Source: Propioniciclava flava (lineage in GTDB: Bacteria; Actinomycetota; Actinomycetes; Propionibacteriales; Propionibacteriaceae). Taken from it: 64,000 bases of DNA. This document shows, in pieces, positions 55,400-64,000 of this stretch; position 1 is the stretch's first letter, and the number at the start of each line of letters is the position of its first letter. Both the position numbers and the translations under genes were made by a program. Under the pieces are notes generated by a model. It was not told the DNA's origin and did no database searches. It worked only from the letters and a program-made list of their open reading frames with translations. The stretch is taken from contig NZ_PPCV01000012.1 of the NCBI RefSeq assembly GCF_004126535.1, positions 1-64,000 on the forward strand, given 5' to 3'.

Positions 55400-56729
55400 C
55401 GACCGTGCCGCGGCGAGCCTACGACGCGGAACTGCTCCCCGCCTCGGCGGCTACCCCTGACCTCATCGTGGACGACACGGAGGACGCGCTCGCCCACGCG
55501 TGCCTGCCCGCCGAGGAACAAGCGCCGCAGGCGCCCGTCGTGCGCCGCACCCGGGTGGCAGGCCTGGATCTGGCTCGGGCACTGGCCGTGCTGGGCATGA
55601 TGACGGTGCATCTCACGCCGCTGCTCACCCGTGACGGGCTGCGTCCGATCGCCTGGATCATCACCTCCGGCAACTCGGCCGCACTCTTCGCAGTGCTGGC
55701 CGGGGTGGGGGTCGGGCTCACGACGGGGCGTGATCGGCCGCCGCGGGGGCGCCGCTGGGTGGGGGCGACCCTGAACCTGGTTGTGCGGACGCTGTTCACC
55801 GGGACCCTGGGGCTCCTGCTGGGGTTCTTCGTGGACGCCAGCGTGGCGAGCATCATCCTGCCCACCTATGCCGTGCTGTTCGTCATGCTCATCCCCGTCC
55901 TGCGGGCTGGCGCCCGGATCGACATGGCCCTGGGTATCGCGGTCGCGATCGGTGCGCCGCTGCTCAGCCACGTGATCCGGCGGACGTGGGCGCTGCGGGG
56001 CTCGGCGGGCCTGGAGGTGAACCCGAACCTGACACTGCTGGATCTCGTGACCAACCCGGCGGGGGCTGGTACCGCCCTCATGCTGACCGGTACTTTCCCC
56101 GCGCTGACCTGGTTTGCTTACACGTGTTTCGGCCTCGGGATCGGCCGCACCGCGATCGCCCGCCGCCACGTCGCCGCGTCCCTGCTGGCCATCGGGGCGT
56201 TCCTCGCGGGTGTGGCGTCGCTCGCCGGATGGCTCCTCATGGACGTGGTGGGCGGGCGGCGCGAACTCGCCGCGGCGGCCGCCCGGTCGATGTCGTTGGA
56301 GGCCTACACCGACATTCTGGTGTGGGGGCCGATGGCACGCTGCCGACCACGACCCGGTGGTGGAATGCAGTGCTCGCACCCCACACCGGAACACCCTTGG
56401 ACCTGCTGTTCACCCTCGGGGTGGCCACGGGTGTTCTCGGGCTGTGCCTCATCGTCGGCAGGGTCGTGGAGCGGCCCCTGCGTCCGCTGACGCTGCTGGG
56501 TTCGATGCCGTTGAGCGCTTATGTCGCGCACCTGATCATGCTGCAAATCCCCGGCCTGGGGAACGCCGGTTGGTGGTCGCTGGGAGCACAGTTCGCCATC
56601 CTTGTTGTCGCCGCTTCGCTGTGGCGGCTGTGGTTTGCCCGCGGCCCGCTGGAGATGGTGCTGGGTGTCTTCACGGCGATGATCAAGCGCTGGACGCAGG
56701 CCGGGGGCAACGCCTCGGCCCGCGCGTGA
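55396..56729 (+). pseudogene. Polytopic acyltransferase-like protein (DUF418/HGSNAT type), frameshifted
   Basis: The first 310 residues contain RVAGLDLARALAVLGMMTVHLTPLL and about eight helices, as in membrane acetyltransferases of the HGSNAT/DUF418 group. After LVWG the frame is lost; DGTLPTTTRWWNAVLAPH and a last set of helices follow in another frame and end at 56729. One G missing from the five-base run at 56324-56328 explains it. As written, the protein ends early at 56490. The gene sits between the NRPS-like gene and the PPTase and probably modified the same product. Confidence 0.82.
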
Positions 56730-57307
56730 ACGAGGATCGCTGCGACGTCTGGTTGGTGCGCGGGACGCTGCGCGGGTGGCGCCTCATCGAGACGGTCGTG
56801 GCGGTGCCACCCCAGGCTCGAGGGCTGCCGCTGGGGCGGCGCTGCGGGGCCTGCGGCGGCACCGACCACGGTCGTCCGATCCTGCCCTGGACAGATGCGC
56901 CGTCGGTGTCGGTGTCCTACACCGACGGCTGGTCGGCGCTGGTGCTGGCGAGGGGACGCGTCGGTGTCGACATCGAACGGTGCGGCGAGCGGCCTGCCTT
57001 GGACGCCTTGGCTGAGTGGGTATGGAACCCGGCTGAGTATGAGGAACGACGCGGACGGGATGACTGGCGCTCCTGCTTGTTCCCTGACTGGACGCGGAAG
57101 GAAGCCCTGTTGAAGGCTCACGGGCTGAGTGTCTCGATGGCCTCGTTCGAGGTAGGCCACCGGCTTGCACGGGTGCCGGGCATGCCACCCCTGGCCGTGA
57201 CGGATCTCGCGTCGCCCCCCGGGCTCGTGGGGGCCGTGGCGGCGGCGCCGAGCGCGGCGGTCCGCGTCAGGATCGTCTCGGGGCCGATTACACCTCGTCG
57301 ATACTGA
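56726..57307 (+). CDS. 4'-phosphopantetheinyl transferase superfamily protein
   Basis: The 193-residue protein shows GRVGVDIERCGERP with the metal-binding Asp/Glu, and DWTRKEALLKAHGLSVSM (the WxxKEA motif). Sfp-type enzymes arm carrier domains with phosphopantetheine; here the neighbour is an NRPS-like carrier. GTG at 56726 overlaps the stop of the acyltransferase (GTGA). The 3' end overlaps the convergent small ORF by 20 bp. It appears intact in an operon that is otherwise broken. Confidence 0.85.
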   Translation: MNEDRCDVWLVRGTLRGWRLIETVVAVPPQARGLPLGRRCGACGGTDHGRPILPWTDAPSVSVSYTDGWSALVLARGRVGVDIERCGERPALDALAEWVWNPAEYEERRGRDDWRSCLFPDWTRKEALLKAHGLSVSMASFEVGHRLARVPGMPPLAVTDLASPPGLVGAVAAAPSAAVRVRIVSGPITPRRY

Positions 57308-57632
57308 GGGATCCGAGGTAGCTGTCGATGAGGTAGCCGCCGGACGCGCCTCGTTCCAGCCAGTAGGTGGGGCGGTTCTTGGCGTGCAACCGCACCGGGC
57401 GTCCCTGGGCGGACATCTCCACGATCGCCCGATAGGAGAACCGGACGGTGATCTCTTCGGAGTCGGCGTCATAGTCGACGATGCCGCGTTCGATGGCTTG
57501 GGTGCGCAGCATCTCGGTCCGGGAGGGTTTGCTCACCTCGGTGTGCTCGCCCCACCCGCTGAACTGGAGCACGTTGAGGTTGCCCCGGGCCGCCTGGTCG
57601 CCGTCGGCGGCGCGGTGGGCTTGTTCGTTCAT
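57288..57632 (-). CDS. Unrecognised 114-residue protein starting in the last CRISPR repeat
   Basis: The ORF reads MNEQAHRAADGDQAARGN at its N-terminus, then a mixed alpha/beta-looking chain (EEITVRFSYRAIVEMSAQGR, LIDSYLGSLSIDEV at the end). The composition looks like a real soluble protein, and no other frame here is convincing. Its ATG (57632-57630) is part of the degenerate terminal repeat and directly follows the repeat hairpin GGGG. It is on the strand from which the array should be transcribed. It may be co-transcribed with the array, or be the remnant of a longer gene. I do not recognise a family. Confidence 0.5.
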   Translation of the reverse strand: MNEQAHRAADGDQAARGNLNVLQFSGWGEHTEVSKPSRTEMLRTQAIERGIVDYDADSEEITVRFSYRAIVEMSAQGRPVRLHAKNRPTYWLERGASGGYLIDSYLGSLSIDEV

Positions 57633-57653
57633 CCCCGCGTAGGCGGGGAGCAC
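57626..57653 (-). repeat. Degenerate terminal CRISPR repeat
   Basis: It matches the consensus in 26 of 28 positions; the two changes are at the 5' end on the plus strand (CGTTCATCC against GGCTCATCC). Degeneration at the leader-distal end is usual. The hairpin is intact, so Cas6e could still cut it. Confidence 0.85.
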
Positions 57654-60600
57654 GCGGGACTGTCGGATGGTGAGCGTGCCGGCTTGGGCTCATCCCCGCG
57701 TAGGCGGGGAGCACTCCGCCATCAACGGGGCGCAGTTCCACTCGGGGGGCTCATCCCCGCGTAGGCGGGGAGCAAAGTTGTGCTTCGAGTGCGACGTAGG
57801 TGGGGCCGGGCTCATCCCCGCGTAGGCGGGGAGCACGACGCGAGCTGCTTCCGCCCCGCTCAGTACATGGGCTCATCCCCGCGTAGGCGGGGAGCACGAG
57901 CAGGGCGCGGTCGAGTACATCGGCGGGAAGGGCTCATCCCCGCGTAGGCGGGGAGCACGACATTTCAGTCCACCCAAGCCTGTAGGTCTGGGGCTCATCC
58001 CCGCGTAGGCGGGGAGCACGTGTTCCTACGGCGTCAGGAGGGTAACCGGCGGGGCTCATCCCCGCGTAGGCGGGGAGCACTCCTTGATGGCTTCGAGGTC
58101 TACTGCGCCGTCCGGGGGCTCATCCCCGCGTAGGCGGGGAGCACTCAAACGCGCCCCTCCAGAACCCGAGGAAGTCGGGCTCATCCCCGCGTAGGCGGGG
58201 AGCACTGGTGGGTGCTTGTAGGTGGTGATGGAGGTAGGGCTCATCCCCGCGTAGGCGGGGAGCACTGAGGTGGCGGGCCGCCCACCCGTCGGCGGCGGAG
58301 GCTCATCCCCGCGTAGGCGGGGAGCACACGCTCTCGATCGCTCTCGGCCTCGCCCATGTGGGCTCATCCCCGCGTAGGCGGGGAGCACTTCGCGTCGGTC
58401 TTCGCCAGGGTATGAATTGCGGGCTCATCCCCGCGTAGGCGGGGAGCACATCTCGTTGTGCTCGAACTTGGCGACCTTCGCGGGCTCATCCCCGCGTAGG
58501 CGGGGAGCACGGGTGTCGAATCGTGGGCGTAGACGACTCTGAGGGCTCATCCCCGCGTAGGCGGGGAGCACCCCAACAGCCGTGAAGTGGCTCTGATGCG
58601 TGAGGGCTCATCCCCGCGTAGGCGGGGAGCACGCAGATCGGGTCCGGTGGATCTCACGGCGTGAGGGCTCATCCCCGCGTAGGCGGGGAGCACGGGGGAC
58701 AAGCCGCCGCAGTTCGGACGCGAAAGGGCTCATCCCCGCGTAGGCGGGGAGCACGGGGCAAGACCGGTCTCACCGCAGCCCGGAAGCGGCTCATCCCCGC
58801 GTAGGCGGGGAGCACCGGAATCCAAGATGTTGTGAAAGCCCCGATCCGGGCTCATCCCCGCGTAGGCGGGGAGCACACCCTGGACTCGCCGGGGCGGTTC
58901 ACATTCGTAGGCTCATCCCCGCGTAGGCGGGGAGCACCATTGACCGGACCGATCGGGGTGACTGGGGCAGGGCTCATCCCCGCGTAGGCGGGGAGCACGC
59001 AAACTGAACAGCATCAAATCGAAAGCGTCGGGGCTCATCCCCGCGTAGGCGGGGAGCACTGGAGGGCTTTACGGCGGGTCACCTCATATCGGGGCTCATC
59101 CCCGCGTAGGCGGGGAGCACCTGCGTGAGGTGCGTCGCCAGTTGGACTCGGCGGGCTCATCCCCGCGTAGGCGGGGAGCACCGATCCGAATGCGAGTCGA
59201 ACCACACCTCGCCGGGCTCATCCCCGCGTAGGCGGGGAGCACCATACGCCGCGACAGGTGGCGTGCTGGATGCTGGGCTCATCCCCGCGTAGGCGGGGAG
59301 CACACGCCGCTTGCGGCCGGCGACAAGGGCTGGGCGGGCTCATCCCCGCGTAGGCGGGGAGCACACGGATCCCGGCGAGATGCAGGTCTTGAAGGAGGGC
59401 TCATCCCCGCGTAGGCGGGGAGCACGCAGCAAACGATGTCGGGCTCACCCAGAGCGAGGGCTCATCCCCGCGTAGGCGGGGAGCACCCGAGGGGGGCCAG
59501 GAGCGGAAGGTCACGCGGGGGCTCCTCCCCGCGTAGGCGGGGAGCACCAGCACGCCACCAAGGCCGCACTGTTCAGGCAGGGCTCATCCCCGCGTAGGCG
59601 GGGAGCACGATGTGACGACCCGGCAGCCCGCCCCGCATGTGGGCTCATCCCCGCGTAGGCGGGGAGCACGTATCCCAGCCCACCGTCTCGACCCGTCGCC
59701 AGGGCTCATCCCCGCGTAGGCGGGGAGCACTTGGCCGTCAGCCGCTCCACCTCGGCGCGGGCGGGCTCATCCCCGCGTAGGCGGGGAGCACACTCCTACA
59801 TCCAGACAGCCGAAGCGATGAAGGGGCTCATCCCCGCGTAGGCGGGGAGCACCTGATGCGATCCCATAGCGCCGGTCACCGTCGGGGCTCATCCCCGCGT
59901 AGGCGGGGAGCACATCGGCGTCTGCACAGCAGCAGGACTCCACCCCGGCTCATCCCCGCGTAGGCGGGGAGCACATCGTTCAAAGGGGTGTCTGCTCGAC
60001 TGTGGGGGGCTCATCCCCGCGTAGGCGGGGAGCACATCGTTCAAAGGGGTGTCTGCTCGACTGTGGGGGGCTCATCCCCGCGTAGGCGGGGAGCACGTCC
60101 TCCTTGCTGGCGGTGTGGCGGGGTGCAGGGGCTCATCCCCGCGTAGGCGGGGAGCACGTGGCTCGTCAGGTGGAGGTGTGGGGTGGTCGGGGCTCATCCC
60201 CGCGTAGGCGGGGAGCACGTCCACCCACAACCCGGGCAGGGAGGTGAGGCGGGCTCATCCCCGCGTAGGCGGGAGCACGACGAAAACCACATCCGCCGAA
60301 CTGTCGAGGAGGGCTCATCCCCGCGTAGGCGGGGAGCACTTCCCCCACCAGAACCACGGTCCCGGCGTCGCAGGCTCATCCCCGCGTAGGCGGGGAGCAC
60401 ACGACCAGGTCGACCCGATCACACGGCAGATGCGGCTCATCCCCGCGTAGGCGGGGAGCACCGGCGCGACTTCTTCGCCCAGTGCAAGCGCTGGGGCTCA
60501 TCCCCGCGTAGGCGGGGAGCACACCTGGCTAGCCCAGGGCTTGGGGCCGGCCGCGGGCTCATCCCCGCGTAGGCGGGGAGCACCAGGCGCTGACGCCCTT

Positions 60601-63600
60601 GCGGATCAGATCCTCGGGCTCATCCCCGCGTAGGCGGGGAGCACGTCCTGCACACGCTGTGCGACTTGGGCGGCTTGGGCTCATCCCCGCGTAGGCGGGG
60701 AGCACGACCCCTGACATCATCGCGATGGACGGCACTCAGGCTCATCCCCGCGTAGGCGGGGAGCACTTGTCGAGGCCGTCGGCGCGATCCCGTTCCTTCG
60801 GCTCATCCCCGCGTAGGCGGGGAGCACCACCTTTCCAGGGCAGGGTGCGTCCTCGAAAAGGGCTCATCCCCGCGTAGGCGGGGAGCACCCTGCGCGAGGA
60901 GGACGGGGCGAAGGTCTTCCGGGCTCATCCCCGCGTAGGCGGGGAGCACGCGCGCACCACCTACGTGTCGCCTGACGAGCAGGGCTCATCCCCGCGTAGG
61001 CGGGGAGCACTCGGGGCCGATCTGGAAGGTGCCGATGGTGTCGGGCTCATCCCCGCGTAGGCGGGGAGCACGTTTTGGTCGGGCAGGACGTATCCGAACC
61101 GTTGGGCTCATCCCCGCGTAGGCGGGGAGCACAAGCGCGCCCATTGGGGCGTACGGGTCGCCGGGGGCTCATCCCCGCGTAGGCGGGGAGCACGGCTGTT
61201 GCATGTCTGACGGCTACCGGTTCACCGGCTCATCCCCGCGTAGGCGGGGAGCACTCGATCGGCCCCTTCAAATAGCCGGCGAGAAGGGGCTCATCCCCGC
61301 GTAGGCGGGGAGCACATCTTCGGGGAGCCCACGAACCCGGCCACCGCGGGCTCATCCCCGCGTAGGCGGGGAGCACGTCGCAGGCGGCACGTAGCCACGT
61401 CGCGTTCTGGGCTCATCCCCGCGTAGGCGGGGAGCACACTTGCAGCCGTTCATGGTCGGCATGCGCCTGAGGCTCATCCCCGCGTAGGCGGGGAGCACTC
61501 GGCCGTCCAGTCGCCGGGACCACCCGAGCCGGGCTCATCCCCGCGTAGGCGGGGAGCACTCACGACAAAACATCGTGTACCCCTGGTCCATGGGCTCATC
61601 CCCGCGTAGGCGGGGAGCACGTGGATGAAACCGGGTTGATCCGGCCCACCGTGGGCTCATCCCCGCGTAGGCGGGGAGCACCCACCAAGGCTGTCCCCCA
61701 GCTCTGCGCGGACGGGCTCATCCCCGCGTAGGCGGGGAGCACCAACTTTCCAACTGCCGGATACGCGAAAGCGTGGGCTCATCCCCGCGTAGGCGGGGAG
61801 CACCGTAGGCACCTAGCACCGTCATGCCCCGGATGGGGCTCATCCCCGCGTAGGCGGGGAGCACGTGACCTGAGGGTCAAGCTGCATCTGCTCGAAAGGG
61901 CTCATCCCCGCGTAGGCGGGGAGCACGCGTTCTGGGACAAGCGGGATCGGGTCCAGTCGGGCTCATCCCCGCGTAGGCGGGGAGCACTCCCGGGCCCAAT
62001 CCCGTTTTGGGCAAATGCCGGGCTCATCCCCGCGTAGGCGGGGAGCACATAGCCTTGTCGTCTTCCTGGAACGAGATGCCGGGCTCATCCCCGCGTAGGC
62101 GGGGAGCACACCTACGCGTCAAGGCCGATCAGGGTCAGCGTGGGCTCATCCCCGCGTAGGCGGGGAGCACTGAGCGGGCCCGGCAGCGTAAGAAGGCGTG
62201 ATGGGCTCATCCCCGCGTAGGCGGGGAGCACGCCTAATCAAGCTGGCTAGCACTGCCGCAGAAGGGCTCATCCCCGCGTAGGCGGGGAGCACACGGCACC
62301 GAGTGCCCGCATATGGCTGTCTGGGGGCTCATCCCCGCGTAGGCGGGGAGCACTGGCTAACAATTTCACGACCGTAGCGGGGGGTGGGCTCATCCCCGCG
62401 TAGGCGGGGAGCACTCGGTTGTCCAGTCGCCGGGACCACCCGAGCCGGGCTCATCCCCGCGTAGGCGGGGAGCACCATTCCCGACAAGGCCGAGTCCATT
62501 TTGCTGACGGCTCATCCCCGCGTAGGCGGGGAGCACGTACTCACCCAAGCCAGGCCGCCCATGGTCCGGGGCTCATCCCCGCGTAGGCGGGGAGCACCGT
62601 CATCGTCGCCAGCCAGGGCTTCTACGCCGCGGGCTCATCCCCGCGTAGGCGGGGAGCACGACTCCACTTCAGTCGGCCACTGCCCGGGACGGGGCTCATC
62701 CCCGCGTAGGCGGGGAGCACGCGGCTGCTGGGCGTCCGAGGATCTCCAGCCCGGGCTCATCCCCGCGTAGGCGGGGAGCACTGCTCGCTCGGATACCAAG
62801 TGATCGATTGGCTGGGCTCATCCCCGCGTAGGCGGGGAGCACGGGACGACGGGTATCAAGGAACTCACCGACGGGGGCTCATCCCCGCGTAGGCGGGGAG
62901 CACCCTACAAGCACACGCCATCTGACAGGATCAACGGGCTCATCCCCGCGTAGGCGGGGAGCACCGCAACGCCGCATTGACCTGGTCAGCCTGCTCCGGC
63001 TCATCCCCGCGTAGGCGGGGAGCACGTCAGGTTGCCGACAACAGTGATAGTGGGTTCAGGCTCATCCCCGCGTAGGCGGGGAGCACGTGAGAGTCATGGG
63101 TCACGCCTCCTTGGCGGTCGGCTCATCCCCGCGTAGGCGGGGAGCACGCCATCGAGTCCGCAGCACGCGACCTCGAAGCAGGCTCATCCCCGCGTAGGCG
63201 GGGAGCACGTTCGGGACCAATCTGGAAGACCCCGATGGTGTCGGGCTCATCCCCGCGTAGGCGGGGAGCACCCCAGTCGCCCAGAGCCAGGCCGCACTCG
63301 CGTTGGGCTCATCCCCGCGTAGGCGGGGAGCACATGCCCTTGATGCCGCCGTAAATCTCCGGATGGGGCTCATCCCCGCGTAGGCGGGGAGCACGCGCGC
63401 ACCACCTACATTTCGCCTGACGAGCAGGGCTCATCCCCGCGTAGGCGGGGAGCACGTTCCGCATCGCCGTCGCATACATGCCACGCAGGGCTCATCCCCG
63501 CGTAGGCGGGGAGCACGGCGGTCATGGCAGCCATCGCCTGCTCCACCAGGGCTCATCCCCGCGTAGGCGGGGAGCACCCCGGGGGGCGTCCCCAGAGATA

Positions 63601-64000
63601 CGCACGACCGGGCTCATCCCCGCGTAGGCGGGGAGCACGGGCAAGGGACCGCGGTCGAGCTGCTCGCCGACGGCTCATCCCCGCGTAGGCGGGGAGCACA
63701 GCAACGGGTTGAGGACGTTGTCGATGACCCAGGGCTCATCCCCGCGTAGGCGGGGAGCACTTGGAGTTCGGGGGTCACTGGTCTCTCCTCCTGGGCTCAT
63801 CCCCGCGTAGGCGGGGAGCACGGCGGGAACACGAACGGCAACGCGAGCGTCTGGGGCTCATCCCCGCGTAGGCGGGGAGCACGGGCGAGGTCCGCAACAG
63901 CAGTGCCGGTGCGGGGGCTCATCCCCGCGTAGGCGGGGAGCACGACGTCACGCTCAAGAAGCTCGTGAGGCCTATGGGCTCATCCCCGCGTAGGCGGGGA
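57626..64000 (-). CRISPR. Type I-E CRISPR array, at least 105 repeats, continuing past the window
   Basis: I counted 105 repeat starts (first degenerate, last cut at 64000) and 104 spacers. The repeat is 28 nt, with a 6-bp hairpin CCCCGC-GTAG-GCGGGG, and the spacing is nearly always 61 bp. Read on the minus strand it begins GTGCTCCCCGCC and ends ATGAGCC, the orientation of E. coli type I-E repeats (hairpin, then AUAAACCG-like handle). The leader should therefore be right of the window and 57626 is the old end. A C follows the repeat on the minus strand in most units, so the functional repeat is effectively 29 nt with 32-nt spacers. Spacers are unique except one adjacent exact duplicate and three diverged pairs. 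No cas gene is in the window. Confidence 0.97.

Noticed and set aside
57384-57764. Plus-strand ORF running into the CRISPR array
   Set aside because: Gly/Val/His-rich shadow of the minus-strand ORF and of the repeats, with no ribosome site.
60166-63394. Short ORFs inside the array (PRVGGEH / LPAYAGMSP repeats)
   Set aside because: They are translations of the repeat itself, not genes.

Overview
The window is a stretch of high-GC actinobacterial chromosome. Codons end mostly in G or C, many starts are GTG, and genes often overlap by 4 bp (GTGA/ATGA). The gene set includes EutBC ethanolamine use, late cobalamin genes, roadblock/LC7 proteins, DUF3152, a Cys-tRNA deacylase and a type I-E CRISPR. 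It would suit the Propionibacteriaceae and relatives, but no rRNA or other phylogenetic marker is present, so the family is an inference.

Layout. 1-3037: 5'-truncated ethanolamine permease, then eutB and eutC. 3062-16420: housekeeping and accessory genes (TIGR01777 SDR protein, VOC protein, GNAT, a PYGQP-repeat membrane protein, a 1100-residue secreted subtilase, YbaK deacylase, MFS exporter, glutaminyl-tRNA synthetase). 16736-20636: an operon with a small secreted Cys-rich peptide, a lipoprotein and a MacB/FtsX-type ABC exporter with a peptidoglycan-binding adaptor; it looks like a bacteriocin-type secretion unit. 20689-22523: DCC-family, ankyrin and PanE proteins. 22635-28718: a ROK-regulated beta-galactoside module (GH35, binding protein, two permeases) in which every structural gene is broken. 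28800-33862: a divergent locus with roadblock/LC7 and protoglobin on one side and a BON-OmpA protein, an acidic coiled-coil membrane protein and a degenerate RbsA-like double ATPase on the other. 33919-50659: DUF3152, YaaA, CobC-like/CobU/CobS/CobT, YigZ, a DHA2 drug exporter, GH13 glucosidase, fumarase, exonuclease III, SIMPL, nitronate monooxygenase, alpha/beta hydrolase and thymidine phosphorylase. 50774-51246: two small genes. 51538-57307: a decayed NRPS-like (TIGR02353 type) operon with an acyltransferase and an apparently intact 4'-phosphopantetheinyl transferase. 57626-64000: a type I-E CRISPR array of at least 105 repeats that runs off the window.

How the genes work together. EutBC is an adenosylcobalamin enzyme and the CobU/S/T set assembles the nucleotide loop of that cofactor, so the two loci are linked metabolically. 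No microcompartment shell gene is visible. The CRISPR array is transcribed right to left, judging from the hairpin and 5'-handle arrangement. Its leader and cas genes should therefore lie beyond base 64000, and the left end is the old, leader-distal end.

Main points for a second look: (i) three pairs of near-identical but diverged spacers, whose differences fit coding drift in related phages; (ii) a small ORF whose ATG lies in the degenerate last CRISPR repeat, exactly at the predicted Cas6e cut; (iii) the roadblock/protoglobin/BON-OmpA/degenerate-ATPase locus; (iv) the secreted Cys-rich peptide operon; (v) clustered gene decay with many lesions in homopolymers, which also raises the possibility of sequencing error.
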